A stretch of DNA of 64,000 nt, taken from contig NC_052400.1 of assembly GCF_009389715.1 (NCBI RefSeq), positions 2,170,001 to 2,234,000 of the forward strand, in the 5' to 3' direction. The stretch comes from Phoenix dactylifera. Its lineage: Eukaryota; Streptophyta; Magnoliopsida; Arecales; Arecaceae. The notes beneath the pieces are model-generated. The model ran no database searches, was not told the origin of the DNA, and saw only the letters and a list, made by a program, of their open reading frames with translations. This document shows positions 26,301-36,800 of this stretch, piece after piece. Every line of letters begins with the position of its first letter. Position 1 is the first letter of the stretch. The translations under genes were made by a program, and so were the position numbers.

Positions 26301-29300
26301 CATAATCTATGATGAGCGTTTAGATTGCATGCCGCTAAAACAAATAAATATGCAATTTTATCAAGTGAGGATCGAGTATAACAAGAATTTGGTAAGTTCA
26401 CCTTAAAAATTGTAAGATTCAATATGGATCAGATTATTTAGATATAAACCTTACAAGCATAGTTGTAATGTGAACATAAATCTGAGCTAAACTTTGCTTG
26501 GGACTTAATGGCTAATACCTCGATAGATATGGCGGAAGGTCCATACATTATCATGCAAGTCCCGTGCCTGCAGTTCCTGGGCAGGTGGTTGCATTGAAAA
26601 GTCCTACGCAGTACAAAAAAGATAATGCAGATAAAAGGATAGTTCAAAAAGCACCAGGAAGCTAATGTCATTTACATGTTATATGTTTGACTATCAAATT
26701 AACTTACAAGAGGAGGAAAGATCTTTTCTGCTGCACGACGGGGCACAGAAAAACCTCCATGAGTGCTTGTATCACTTGCAGTCAATGTTTTACAGAAGAA
26801 TTCTGTCTGCATTCTAGTCTGTTTTAGTGCAAGTTCTGAGGCCTGTAATGCGTCCTTGTCATACTGGCAGAAATAAATAAATAATTAAAAAATAAGAAAA
26901 CTTGACTAGAAGGTTACACAATACTTGGCAGAGTTTAAACAGTAATTAGTACAATGTTGATAGAAACACAATGTAATCAAGGATACCAGGCCGTTGAGGT
27001 GCACAGCATCTTGCTGTTGAATCACTAGATCATTAGTTAGACCTCTTTCTCCTTTCCTTTAGAGGCAAAAGTTCCATAGAATTTTTTTTGTCTTTTTACC
27101 CTCGAAAGCATGACAGAAGCAACAAAATGTGGAGGGACGAACTTACTGTGCTGACCGGCTGGAGTGTCATTTGAGCATATACTTCATCTGTCTCTGGATC
27201 CGCCTAGAGATTTGCACAAACATGCAGAAGATCATGTCAAAGGCGAATGGAAAATGGAAGATGTTATGCATCTTAACTAAAAGAAATATAGCAAATAAGT
27301 AACATACATGCAGAGTAACATTGTGAAGAAGGCATATCAATTTTGATGGAAGATTTGGATAGTTCGGAATGTGAGCATCAATATCCTTCTGCATAGAAGC
27401 CGCAACCTGAAAATGCAAACATGTCGGTCTAAGCAATATATCTAATCATTTATATTTTATTAGCAGTTTTTGACACTAATAAATTGTCGAAGAAAAATGG
27501 CAATCATAGGTATGGTTTTTAATAATAATAAAAAAAAACATCCAGTTGGCTCCAAGGTTCTGCAAGGTGTGATGTAATAATATATTAACATATACCATTA
27601 TTTTTTTCTATCAAGCAAAAACTTACAACACAGCCAGATGCATCAAAAAAATAGTAAAGCAATTCAATGATCTACACAGCTATGGATGACTACGAGGTGG
27701 ATTTTGAATGGTAAACTTTTTGATTCGAGTCTATATGGATTTTCTTTTCCACAATATCAGTCAGAGCATCTGATTTAAGTTATACTAAACATCCTCCCCA
27801 TCCATCCTAATCTGATAACGTTATTTTGCATTAATATAACCAGAACTATACAACTTCAAATTCTCAACAAGCCAAAATCCTCTGACTGACAAAAAAAAGG
27901 ACCAAAATCAAAAGAGCGTCGATATTAAATATATCGATCCCATTTGTCATAAGGCATTTAGGACATGTCATAAACCCAAATTAAAAAAGTAAACAGAGAA
28001 GTAAGCCAGCATAATTTTGATATACTAAAAAACAAATTATATCAAATCAAATCCAGAATGAGGAGAACAGCACACCAAATTAGGCAAGTGTAGTATCATC
28101 ATGTTTCTGCTTACATCCAGATTCATATTTTGTCTAGGTTTGTCAATTATGTTGGGGTATCAAGGAAAGTCTAGAGGAGAGAAACAAAACAAATTACAAA
28201 TGCTGAAACTGAAAATAAATGGAAATATTTCGATTTTTATTCATGATTTGATTGAGGAGATGGATATCCAAAATTAATTAGAAAGAAATCATGCTGCATT
28301 TTGCAAGTTTGTAAAGCTCAACCAGGAGGCCATCATATATAAATGAACAGGCTGCCTACCGCATTCTGCATGGTATTTTCCGATGCATGCATGGATGGCA
28401 CATCCGACACCCTAAAACAGGGCTACGGTAGTTATCCAATCCTGTTTTTGCATGATGTCCAGGCATCACTGTCTGGCTTCTTGGGCCATCTTGGGAAAAC
28501 CAGTCACTAGAAAAAAAAAAAATTTTTGAAAAAAAACTTGCAAGATTCTATTTTTGTCTAATTGCAGGTACTACCCATCATCAGATTATTAGCCAGCATA
28601 AGATAATTCCAAGTTTATTCAGATGGAAGATACAAGGATGCGCAGCAATCCATGTTGCTTGTTCTCGACTATACACACGTAAAGAAAACAAGTAAAGGGA
28701 GGGAAAAAATGAAGGGGGTAAAAAGCACAATAAGAAGAATGATTGTGGGGAAAAATCTTTTGTAAAGCCTGGTAGATCTACCGAAAAGGAAAGGGACTTT
28801 ATTAAGCGCGCAAATATGAATATCCAACAACGGATGGAAAGTGATTCCTACCAAGAAAGAACAAGGGATTTTATTTAATGCCAAATTTCTCAAAATCAAT
28901 CGCTCAATCAACAAATTCCAAGTACCCCAACTGCATTTTAGTTATAGATACAACTCCAATCTCTTTTTCAGCTCATAATCGCGGACATACTAAAACTAAC
29001 GATATTCGGTTGGTTTTATCTCAGATTCCGCAGAAGTGCTCATCAAATTTCGCCCTCTTGAACCCAGAAAAATGCCGAGAAGGAATCTGGGGGAGAAAAA
29101 TCATGAGATAAATTTCAAGAAAACTGAATAAAAGCATATGATTAGGGACGAAAAAGAAAAAAGAAAGAATTATTGTCAAGAAAACTGAATAAAAGCATAT
29201 GATTAGGGAGGAAAAAGAAGAAAGAAAGAATTATTTTCAAGAAAACTGAATAAAAGCATATGATTAGGGAGGAAAAAGAAGAAAGAAACAATTATTTTCA

Positions 29301-29338
29301 AGAAAACTGAATAAAAGCATATGATTAGGGAGGAAAAA

Positions 29339-29370
<32 letters not shown>

Positions 29371-29795
29371 CAGCATATAGTTTATTTCGGAAGAAGCAAA
29401 AAGGGGTAAATAAGATAGGAGAGAAAAGAACAAGCAAGAAGTGCGTCATTGACTAGTTTCTTGAAGCAAGAAATTTCCCGGATATCTTTCGCAGGAAAAG
29501 AGGAAGGAAGAAAAGTCGGGTGCAGAATAGGAAAGACGGGTATAAGATATACCTGCTCGCTGTGGCCCTGGGCGAAGTAGACGACGAGGCTCCCCACCGG
29601 CGGCAGCGTCACCAGCGGCCCCGCGCACGCGTACCATAGCTCCGGGTTTATCGTCTTCCTCTCCCCTGCGCCACCCACCACTTCCCGTCACGCGTGTCAG
29701 TACCAGATTCCACCGCCAAGAAAAAAGAAAACAGTGGGAGCTTACTCACCGTCGCAAGGATTCGCCGCTGGGGCGGCGCTCACGGTCCCCTTCAT
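20312..29795 (-). CDS. ARF19-like: auxin response factor, ARF7/ARF19 class (Q-rich activator), spliced
   Basis: Nuclear transcription factor that binds auxin response elements and activates auxin genes when Aux/IAA repressors are removed. Coding exons in transcript order: 29795-29750, 29665-29553, 27406-27308, 27203-27147, 26863-26708, 26603-26519, 26187-26097, 25530-25366, 25246-25124, 24844-24769, 24655-24517, 23887-22038, 21289-21099, 20510-20312; 3390 nt, 1129 residues, close to Arabidopsis ARF7 and ARF19. B3 DNA-binding domain from about 127 ([20 protein letters not shown]) to about 230, then the ARF ancillary domain to about 380. The middle region has [12 protein letters not shown] (about 420-431) and long Gln tracts (about 540-670), marking an activator. 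C-terminal PB1 domain about 995-1080 has KVHKRG and the acidic cluster [17 protein letters not shown] (1050-1066), so both interaction faces are intact. The start MKGTV parallels the family's MKAP start; an ATG or GTG at exon 2 is not needed. Confidence 0.95.
22900..23420 (-). repeat. CAG/CAA-rich tract encoding the ARF polyglutamine region
   Basis: Within the large ARF exon, dense CAG/CAA codons encode runs of Gln broken by His and Leu, densest at about 23220-23310. Mixed codon use limits slippage, but length differences between alleles are expected in the purest stretches. Confidence 0.8.
23940..24135. repeat. degenerate GGTAC-rich dispersed repeat in an ARF intron
   Basis: The stretch is full of GGTACGGTATGGTA, ATCGGTACG and CGGTTCGG motifs on both strands. 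It lies in the intron between exons 11 and 12. A similar region sits in an arabinokinase intron at 57840-58130, and a shorter fragment near 51820-51880. It codes for nothing recognisable. Confidence 0.5.
25950..25994. repeat. GA-rich microsatellite in an ARF intron
   Basis: Interrupted GAGA/GGGA repeat in the intron between exons 7 and 8. No other signal is seen. Confidence 0.7.
29115..29370. repeat. 61-bp minisatellite, four copies, in ARF intron 2
   Basis: The block starting TCAAGAAAACTGAATAAAAG recurs at 29115, 29176, 29237 and 29298, an exact 61-bp period with few substitutions. The last copy runs into a (GAAA)n microsatellite ending about 29370. It lies in the first large intron, about 180 bp from exon 2. 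Confidence 0.92.
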
Positions 29796-29827
29796 CGTCC
29801 GTCCTCCGGCGGCTCCGCCGCGGTCAC

Positions 29828-29860
29828 TCACCCTCCGGCCACCACCGATGACCGCCGCAT
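29828..29860 (-). promoter_or_regulatory. uORF of 10 codons in the ARF leader
   Basis: An ATG at 29860-29858 opens a 10-codon reading frame that stops at 29828, 32 nt before the ARF ATG. I see no other ATG in the roughly 430 nt of leader I could scan. Short uORFs in ARF leaders are known to lower translation and depend on reinitiation factors; the effect here is inferred. Confidence 0.6.
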
Positions 29861-30333
29861 GGCCGGCGAAGGCTCGGACACCGAGAAGAGCGGATCGATT
29901 CGAGCGGCAACTCCTCGGCCGGCGAGAGCGGCGGCCGAAGAGGAGAGAGGAGCAGGTCGGAGGGAGGGTGGGGAAACCAGCTCCGTCGGGCTCGGGGTCC
30001 AAGGTCCCGGTTTCCGGCGGGCGTGTCCGGGAATTCGGGAGGCAGGAACCCTGGATGGGGAGCCTAGCGGCGAGGGTCTCGGCCGTGGAGGGGTTATTCG
30101 CCCGACAAGAAAGAGACCAGGGGAGGAAGAGAAGACCGAGAGATGGGAGGAGGCAAGGTAAAAATAATAATAAGAAGAAGAGAAGGAGAGAGAGAGGGAC
30201 AGGGAAATACAAGCGTGCTGGCCTCGGGCCTCTCGCTTTTTTGCACGACCGATCAGCAGCTGAGCCCGGGCAGTCGTTCGTATTTCCGTTTTAACCCCTA
30301 CCTGGAAGGGGCCAACGTCTAAAATAACGTCCG

Positions 30334-30339
30334 TTTATA
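30334..30339 (-). promoter_or_regulatory. candidate TATA box of the ARF gene
   Basis: TATAAA on the minus strand, 539 bp before the ARF start codon, just outside the GC-rich leader. If used, transcription would begin near 30305 and give a leader of about 510 nt. Position and composition are the only evidence. Confidence 0.4.
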
Positions 30340-30588
30340 CCTAACGGTTTCGAACGCCTCCCCTTTCCGCATCATCCGTAGCGGTCTTTGTTGCTGATGG
30401 CATGACATTTTCCTCAACAATTCAACTTTACAGAAAAACAATAATAATTTTTTCTGAATTCGAGGTGGGGATCGCATTGTGACGAGCACCCGTGCGACCT
30501 ACTGGGAGCCTATATCCATAGGTAGTCCGTGTATTTCGAAAAATTAGTAAAGCTGCTCACTGGATTGTCCCATTTGCTGTTCGATACT

Positions 30589-31075
30589 CTAGGGCTCGTT
30601 TGGTTCGCGGAAAAAGAAAGAAGGAAAGTGTGGTCAACGAAAAAGTAATGATATGCCTCTTATTTGGTTGGAGTTTTCAAAGGAGAGAGAAGGGAAAGTT
30701 GTATTCCCATGGGAATGTGATTCCCACATTTCATGGGAAAGTCTTTCCCATGAGAAACATGGGAAAGCAACTTTTCCATGAGGCGGGAATCACTCCATTT
30801 TTACTTTTTTCCAAAAAGTCCCTTCAGCATTAAAGAAGCATTAAAGAGGCATTAAAAACCTAATTTTTATTAAGGGCATAATAGGAATTATATATAACTT
30901 TCCTAGGAAAGTGGATGGCCAACCAAACATAAGCACCTTGGAAATTTGTCACTCTCCCATGGTCAACCAAACATGCCAAAAGTACTTTCCTAGGCATTCT
31001 CTTCCTAGGAATTTGTTTTCCAGGAATCATGTTCCTAGGAAGGAAAATGCTTCCTGCGAACCAAACGAGCCCTAG
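30589..31075. mobile_element. Harbinger/Tourist-like MITE upstream of the ARF gene
   Basis: A 20-bp perfect terminal inverted repeat, CTAGGGCTCGTTTGGTTCGC, is at 30589-30608 and in reverse complement at 31056-31075; total 487 bp. The outermost CTA/TAG can be read as a 3-bp target duplication around GGGCTCGTTTGG ends, which suits PIF/Harbinger elements. Near both ends the inside has TTCCTAGGA and CCATGGGAA-type palindromes. No transposase is encoded. Confidence 0.8.
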
Positions 31076-32055
31076 TGTAGTTCTGTTCTAGTGTAGTTCT
31101 GTTGCCATTTCTATACTATTTCCTATCGTTTGATTTTTTTTATTTACATTTATATGTGGGCTGAGATTTAAAAAATAATATTTAAATCTCAGCCATCCGC
31201 TATAATCAAAAGAAAATATCATCCTTCATCATACTTTACATCATTGATAGGACGATTATTGCAACAATTTTAAGCAGATTAAATTGGACAGCTGTTACTT
31301 GTTTTCCGTATTGTGGGGAAAGTAACGGTGCACGATTGGTCCGTTGGATATCGCGATCTTCGAATCAGAAGGAGCTCGGCGTTATTTGGACGTTGGAGCG
31401 TGGTTGTTTGCGGTCCCATCAACGGTAGAGAAATGGAATTTATTTCCGGAAAGTTTGTAGTCGGACGGGTGGATATGGTACAAATACCGATGGGTAACCA
31501 CCTACTCCGACCGTCGCTCGGTCGCGTGCTCGGCGCCTCGTACGAAATCGGAGCCTTTGTAAGCCGCCGTGGAGCGTGTTTTCTACGCTATGGTTGACGA
31601 AATGTATCATGTCGATATTAAAGTTAGTTTTTATTTTATTTATTTTTCCTTTTCCACTCCAAGAGCGGGGCATTTACACGAGCTGATAATCCAAGCTCTT
31701 CGTTGTATTTTGTATATTTTGAAGTAAGTTAGATAGTTTTTTATTGGAAAAAAAAGTACTTTAGATTGTCTCAATCAAATGTTTGTAATGGAAATTGTTA
31801 TCATCCTATTGAACAGTTATTCATTTTATCATCATTTGATGTAAATTTTATTTGTAGGAATTTTGTGCATGCATTGTAGATGATGGATATCTCACATAAT
31901 TTTGTCGTGTATTTAGAACATCGAAATTATTTTTACTAAAAAATAAAAATAAATCAAGCAAAAAACTCATACATGTATCCTTTTCTATCTTTATTTGAGA
32001 TAGATCCTAGATATCGTATGTGTTTACGTATTATATCACAACAATCAATGCTCTT
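31076..32055. other. intergenic, no gene seen
   Basis: A moderately GC-rich patch at about 31310-31600 is open in several frames but matches no family I recognise. The rest is AT-rich. Confidence 0.5.
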
Positions 32056-32764
32056 TGTTGTGGCATAGATTAGTCAAATTGTAACTATTATGGACCTCGA
32101 TAGTCAACTGAGTTACTGACCTTGACATTTGACTGAAATTTTGACACCTGTATCGACGAACTTGTGGTGCCAACGTAAGCAGTCAACAAAGCTGCCAACT
32201 TACGTAGACGACAAGCAATAATAAGCCATATGTCTCGAACTTAAAATGCATTTTAGACATTTAAAGCTAATTAAAGAGATGATTGTGACCCCACGCATTT
32301 ATGGGGCACGTTGTAGAATGGTTACAATTCGTCATGCACATGAAGCAATTACTGCACAATCTATGGAATTAAGCCCACAATGTGAGTTACCAAGTAGTTA
32401 ACATGCATATCCACCTTATTTAATAACGAACATTGATCCTCACTCTACATAAATCTATATCTGAGATATTCAAGGTACATTCACACTTATGCGTATCATT
32501 TTCTCAATTTTTTGCTATTTTGAAAATTCTTGCCTGACTTATGTATGGAAGGATCTTTGACAGACAAAATTTGTTTGCCTCCAGTATTATCTCTTCTTTA
32601 TTTTTAGGTCAGGCTTCAAACTCCAAACTAATCTCTTCATCCAATCTCAGCCATAGCCGACTTTGTTGTTCGCTAGTTCTCTCGATTTCTTTAACTCGAC
32701 ACTGATTCGATCTCTCCACCTTGGATTTTGGAGGCAGCATCATTAAATTATTTTTCTAATAACA
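32056..32764 (+). mobile_element. possible decayed LTR
   Basis: The stretch can be framed as TGTTG...AATAACA. Its second half (about 32610-32740) is the pyrimidine-rich kind of sequence found in retrotransposon R-U5 regions, with ATCTCTCCACCTTGGATTTT and GGAGGCAGCATCATTAAATT. No target duplication, primer binding site or second LTR is seen. This is pattern recognition from memory, with uncertain ends. Confidence 0.25.
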
Positions 32765-33384
32765 AAAGTGTACGATCAAATTGTATTAACGGCCTATTTG
32801 GATGTCGAAAGATTTTTTTTCCCATGCAATAAGATATTATTGGCAAGAGTTTGTTGCTGAATGGGAAGCCGGAAAGAATTAAGACTACACCTATACTCCA
32901 AAGATAAATCACCTTAAAGATGCAAATTATAATTCATAATTTCTTAAAGGAAGAAATTTATAATTCTTAAAAACCGTGATAGAGGAGAACAAATAATTCA
33001 CTGAAACCTCTCATTCATGTACCAAATATATCCTAATAGCTCCCAAGAGAAGTAGATTGCATGGAAGTCATAAAGCACCATAGAATACTTACCAAGTATG
33101 GAACATCACTTTATCTAGATGATTTTATCCCTGGCACTTGAAGTAAAAAAGCATCAAGTGGGACGCAAAATTCAAAGTTAGTCCGGCTTTTTGTTCTAAT
33201 ACTTTCCTCATATTCTAGTGCAAAAAACGATACCAGATCTCGGCAACCTTTCCCCGCTCCCCTTTCTAAAGCGCCGACTTGCGAACGCCCTTCCCACTAC
33301 GGGTCCCTCTCGTATCATGGATGGCATGGCTGTGAATTCCCTACCTTCCGAGGGTAATCATGCGGGGAGGAACCTCGGCTGGAG

Positions 33385-33860
33385 GACGGATGGGGGTAGT
33401 TCTATATACACCCCCCCTATTGCTCAGCACACCCCCCAAAAACCAAAAAAAAAATACCCAAACTAACCTTTAGTGTAATTACCATATTGCCCTTGAAATT
33501 TTCTCATACACCCCCTTCCTCCTCCTCCGTTTCGTTTTGAAAAGAAAAAAAAAAACACCCCTCAAACCCCCCTTAAACCCCTCCTCCCCCGTTCCCCCTT
33601 CTCCCTCTCGTCGCCGGCATTCTTCCGATCTCCGACCACCTCGCCGGCTTCTCCCGGAACCACCTCGCCGGCGAGGTGAGGGGTGTAGAGAGCAATTTAG
33701 GTGAGGGGGTGGGGAGGGTGGGGGGTAATTTAGGAATTTTTAATTTTTTAGGGGTGTCCTTAGCAAATGGGGGGGTGTAGAGAGTATTTAATTTTTTTTT
33801 AATTTTTGGGGGGTGTCCTGAGCAATAGGGGGGGTGTATATAGAACCACCCGACGGATGG
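33385..33860. mobile_element. Mutator-like MITE with 9-bp target duplication
   Basis: The element is 33394-33851 (458 bp). GACGGATGG occurs at 33385-33393 and again at 33852-33860. The ends are a nearly perfect inverted repeat of about 49 bp: GGGTAGTTCTATATACACCC on the left and GGGTGGTTCTATATACACCC on the right strand, continuing through CCCCTATTGCTCAG with two mismatches. A degenerate second copy of the right end lies just inside, at about 33745-33795. The centre (about 33520-33680) is GC-rich, unlike the ends. Long inverted repeats with a 9-bp duplication are the mark of Mutator superfamily elements. Confidence 0.85.
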
Positions 33861-36800
33861 GCGAACCCTCGAAAGCGTGGGAGCCGGAAGCGGCCGCGCG
33901 TCACGTGCCGTCCGTACGGCCAACCCGGCCTTTCATTAGATTAGATCCCACTTTGCATCACCTACTTAACTTAACTATTATGTTTAAGCGTGCTTAATTA
34001 ATTACAGCCCCACTCCCTAATTATACCACGCTGACGTGGCGTCCCCCTGTCGGCGCTTGGCGGGGTCCACAATCCCCATGCGACGGTGACTGGACTCTGG
34101 TTTTTAAATTCCCATGCCGCATGCATACTTTTTATCGGGGGGAAGAGAGAGATTAATTTCCTTAATTATTTTTATTATTAAAAAAAGGGCAGAAAATTAG
34201 GGTGGAGCACGAGGGCGGGCCCGCGCCGGCTTGTTTTCCGGGACGGTACGGGGGCGGGGCCCCGCCGGTTTGACCGCGGGCAGCGTGGGGTCATCGGCGG
34301 CAGGGTTGCGTCGCGCGGTCTTGTCCGGATCTCGGTGCCGGCCATCGTGCGGACCGGGAAGGGCTCTGATATCGACCGGGTTCCGCTTTGAGCCGAACCG
34401 GATCTTTTAGATTTTGATGACCAGCAATTCCATGATGAGATTTCAGCCACCTCCTATTACAATACATTATACACACGTATATAATATATATTGCATAATG
34501 ATAAAAAGTAATGACGGTTGTTTTTATTTTTTAAGAATAAAATAGTATTTTTCAAAATTTAATTTTTTAACTAAAATTTCCTCCAAAAGTGATTTATGGT
34601 AAAAAGAAACAATAATTTTCAATAAAAACTAAAGAGAAAGATAATGCAATTATCTTCTATTATTATCTATTATTTTGGTTATAATAATTATTTTTTAAAT
34701 ATTAAAAATTGAAATACTAGTTTTTACAACAAATGGTGGCAATCTATACTTTAAAACGTGAAAACATACTAAAACAATGTCATAATCATATGATCATAGC
34801 GATCTATACTTAGCAATTCGAATCGGAGAGATCTTATGATGCAATAAAACTTCTTCATGTATTGTTGCTATATTGCATGAGCATGTTTTTCGTATATGAT
34901 GTGTGTCCTATTGCGGCTAATATTTGGACAACTATAATTTTAAAAGCGGACATTTCTAGTTTAGGTGCAAAAAAATCTAGAATCACCACTCCAGGCTGAA
35001 AGTCTATAAACATTTAGCCAGCCCACTGCATTATTATTATTATTCTAGCCACTTCTGATTAAGTTATTGAGCTCTTGTCCAACCTATACTGACTTTTTTT
35101 TATTATAGAAATAATCGGATCTAATTATAAATAACTCTTTTATCTGGCTACATTTGTTTCAACCAAGTTGGTGGGTGTTGGTCAAATTTTTCTACCGCTG
35201 CGAAACTCAAAAATCCTGAAATCATTGCAGCAGATGCTTTAGGATGCTACAATAATCATTGTTTTCAACCTTATCCTAGAGCGAGCTTCGCGACTAAATA
35301 TAAATAGATATCGATCTCCGGTCCTTCTTAGATATCTATAGTGGAGAGTGAAGGGCCTCGGTACACCTGATCATCGATCCATGGAATTCAGCATCACACC
35401 ATGGAAGGTGCCATGAACTCGGAAATGGTCTCCTTGATCGTCGACGAAGAAAAGCTTGTCTGCATGGTTTTTTTAAAGAGGGACGACCAAAATGTTTCAA
35501 GCAAGCCTTGCTAAAATGTTTCAAGCAAGCCTTGCTTGTTGAGGTTTTTCGTGAGGCTCATGGCAAGAATCAGCATTTGAAAATGTCAAGCGTGCATGGT
35601 TTTTAACAAAATGGAGCTGTCACCCCAATGTTTTTTTTTTTTTGAAAAAAAAGAAGAGTTGATTGAGATTAAAGAAAAAAACTGGTTGTTGATGGATGTT
35701 AAGGAAACATTAGGTCTTCAGCTATAGTTTCCAGCTGCTATAGTTTATTTTAAAATTTAGATATCAACAATATTAAGATTCAAGTACGTACGTGTCTCTT
35801 GCAGGAAAAAAAGTTACCGGCATCGAGCATGGACGATACATTTGACCGCAGACACGAGTTCCCTTGTCTCCATTATTTTTTTCCCTTCATCATATGTGTT
35901 ACTTGATAACTTTACTGTTGGTTCTAATTATCAGTGTGCGCCTCATACTCATCTTTTTAGAGTTAGAGAACTTGAAGTACGATGGAAAATATGATTTTTA
36001 TTTTTTCAATTAATTTTCGCGATCCAATGTATTGACTCGAGCAAAATGGCTTGGTAATACATATGTCTCGCAAAATACTCATAGAACTTGTGTTATAGTA
36101 GACCAAAACTAGTTTAAAAACAAATACAATGGCAAAAATAAATGATAAAAATTGTAGTATCACGAGGCCACTTTCTGATATATATTGTTTTTGTTCAGAA
36201 ATAATAATTCCGCATCGGATAGGTTAAGAACTCTTGTGGTGCTCATATAGTTTCTTGAGCTTATCCATCCGAATGTTTGGGTTTTTAGATAGAATCTTTT
36301 ATCTTCCAAAATTTTAGGTTTTAGTTGCAATGAAAGGTGGCGATCATGGGACTCCCTTCTTCCGTTAATTAGAGATTCGACCCAATTTGGTTGAGTTTAG
36401 TGATGCTGTGCCATCATGCGACATGAAGACTGGACGGTCATCTGATCGGTGGAGCTCATGCTGCGCTGCTTGAGATTGTTTTAAATAATAAAATACACGA
36501 GCAATGAGAGAACTTAAATGAAGCCCCCACTGTTGCACTTAACACGTGGGCATCGATCACAAACTAATGCGGGGTTTCTGAATGCCCTTGGAGATTGGCT
36601 CTTGCTTTTCTATTCAGTCTCTCCTGCCAAACTCAATTCATATGATTCATTAAAATATTTGGAAAAAGAAGGTTGGAACCTTCTTATAAGATACGTCCGC
36701 GATGCATGCAAACTTCACCATTTCAACTTTTCTCTGACAATATCAATTTTTTGTGCCTAAACATATAAATTCTTGCAGTGTGAGAAGAATACTAGCTACA

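Noticed and set aside
29446..29691. ARF start at the exon 2 upstream GTG or ATG (MVGGAG)
   Set aside because: An acceptor AG just before GGGAGAGG and the upstream exon [15 protein letters not shown] fit the conserved ARF7/19 start and phase better.
29734..30294. Long plus-strand open frames of 155-186 residues opposite the ARF leader
   Set aside because: They are rich in Arg, Gly, Pro and Ala as expected from GC-rich DNA, overlap the ARF leader in antisense and match no family.
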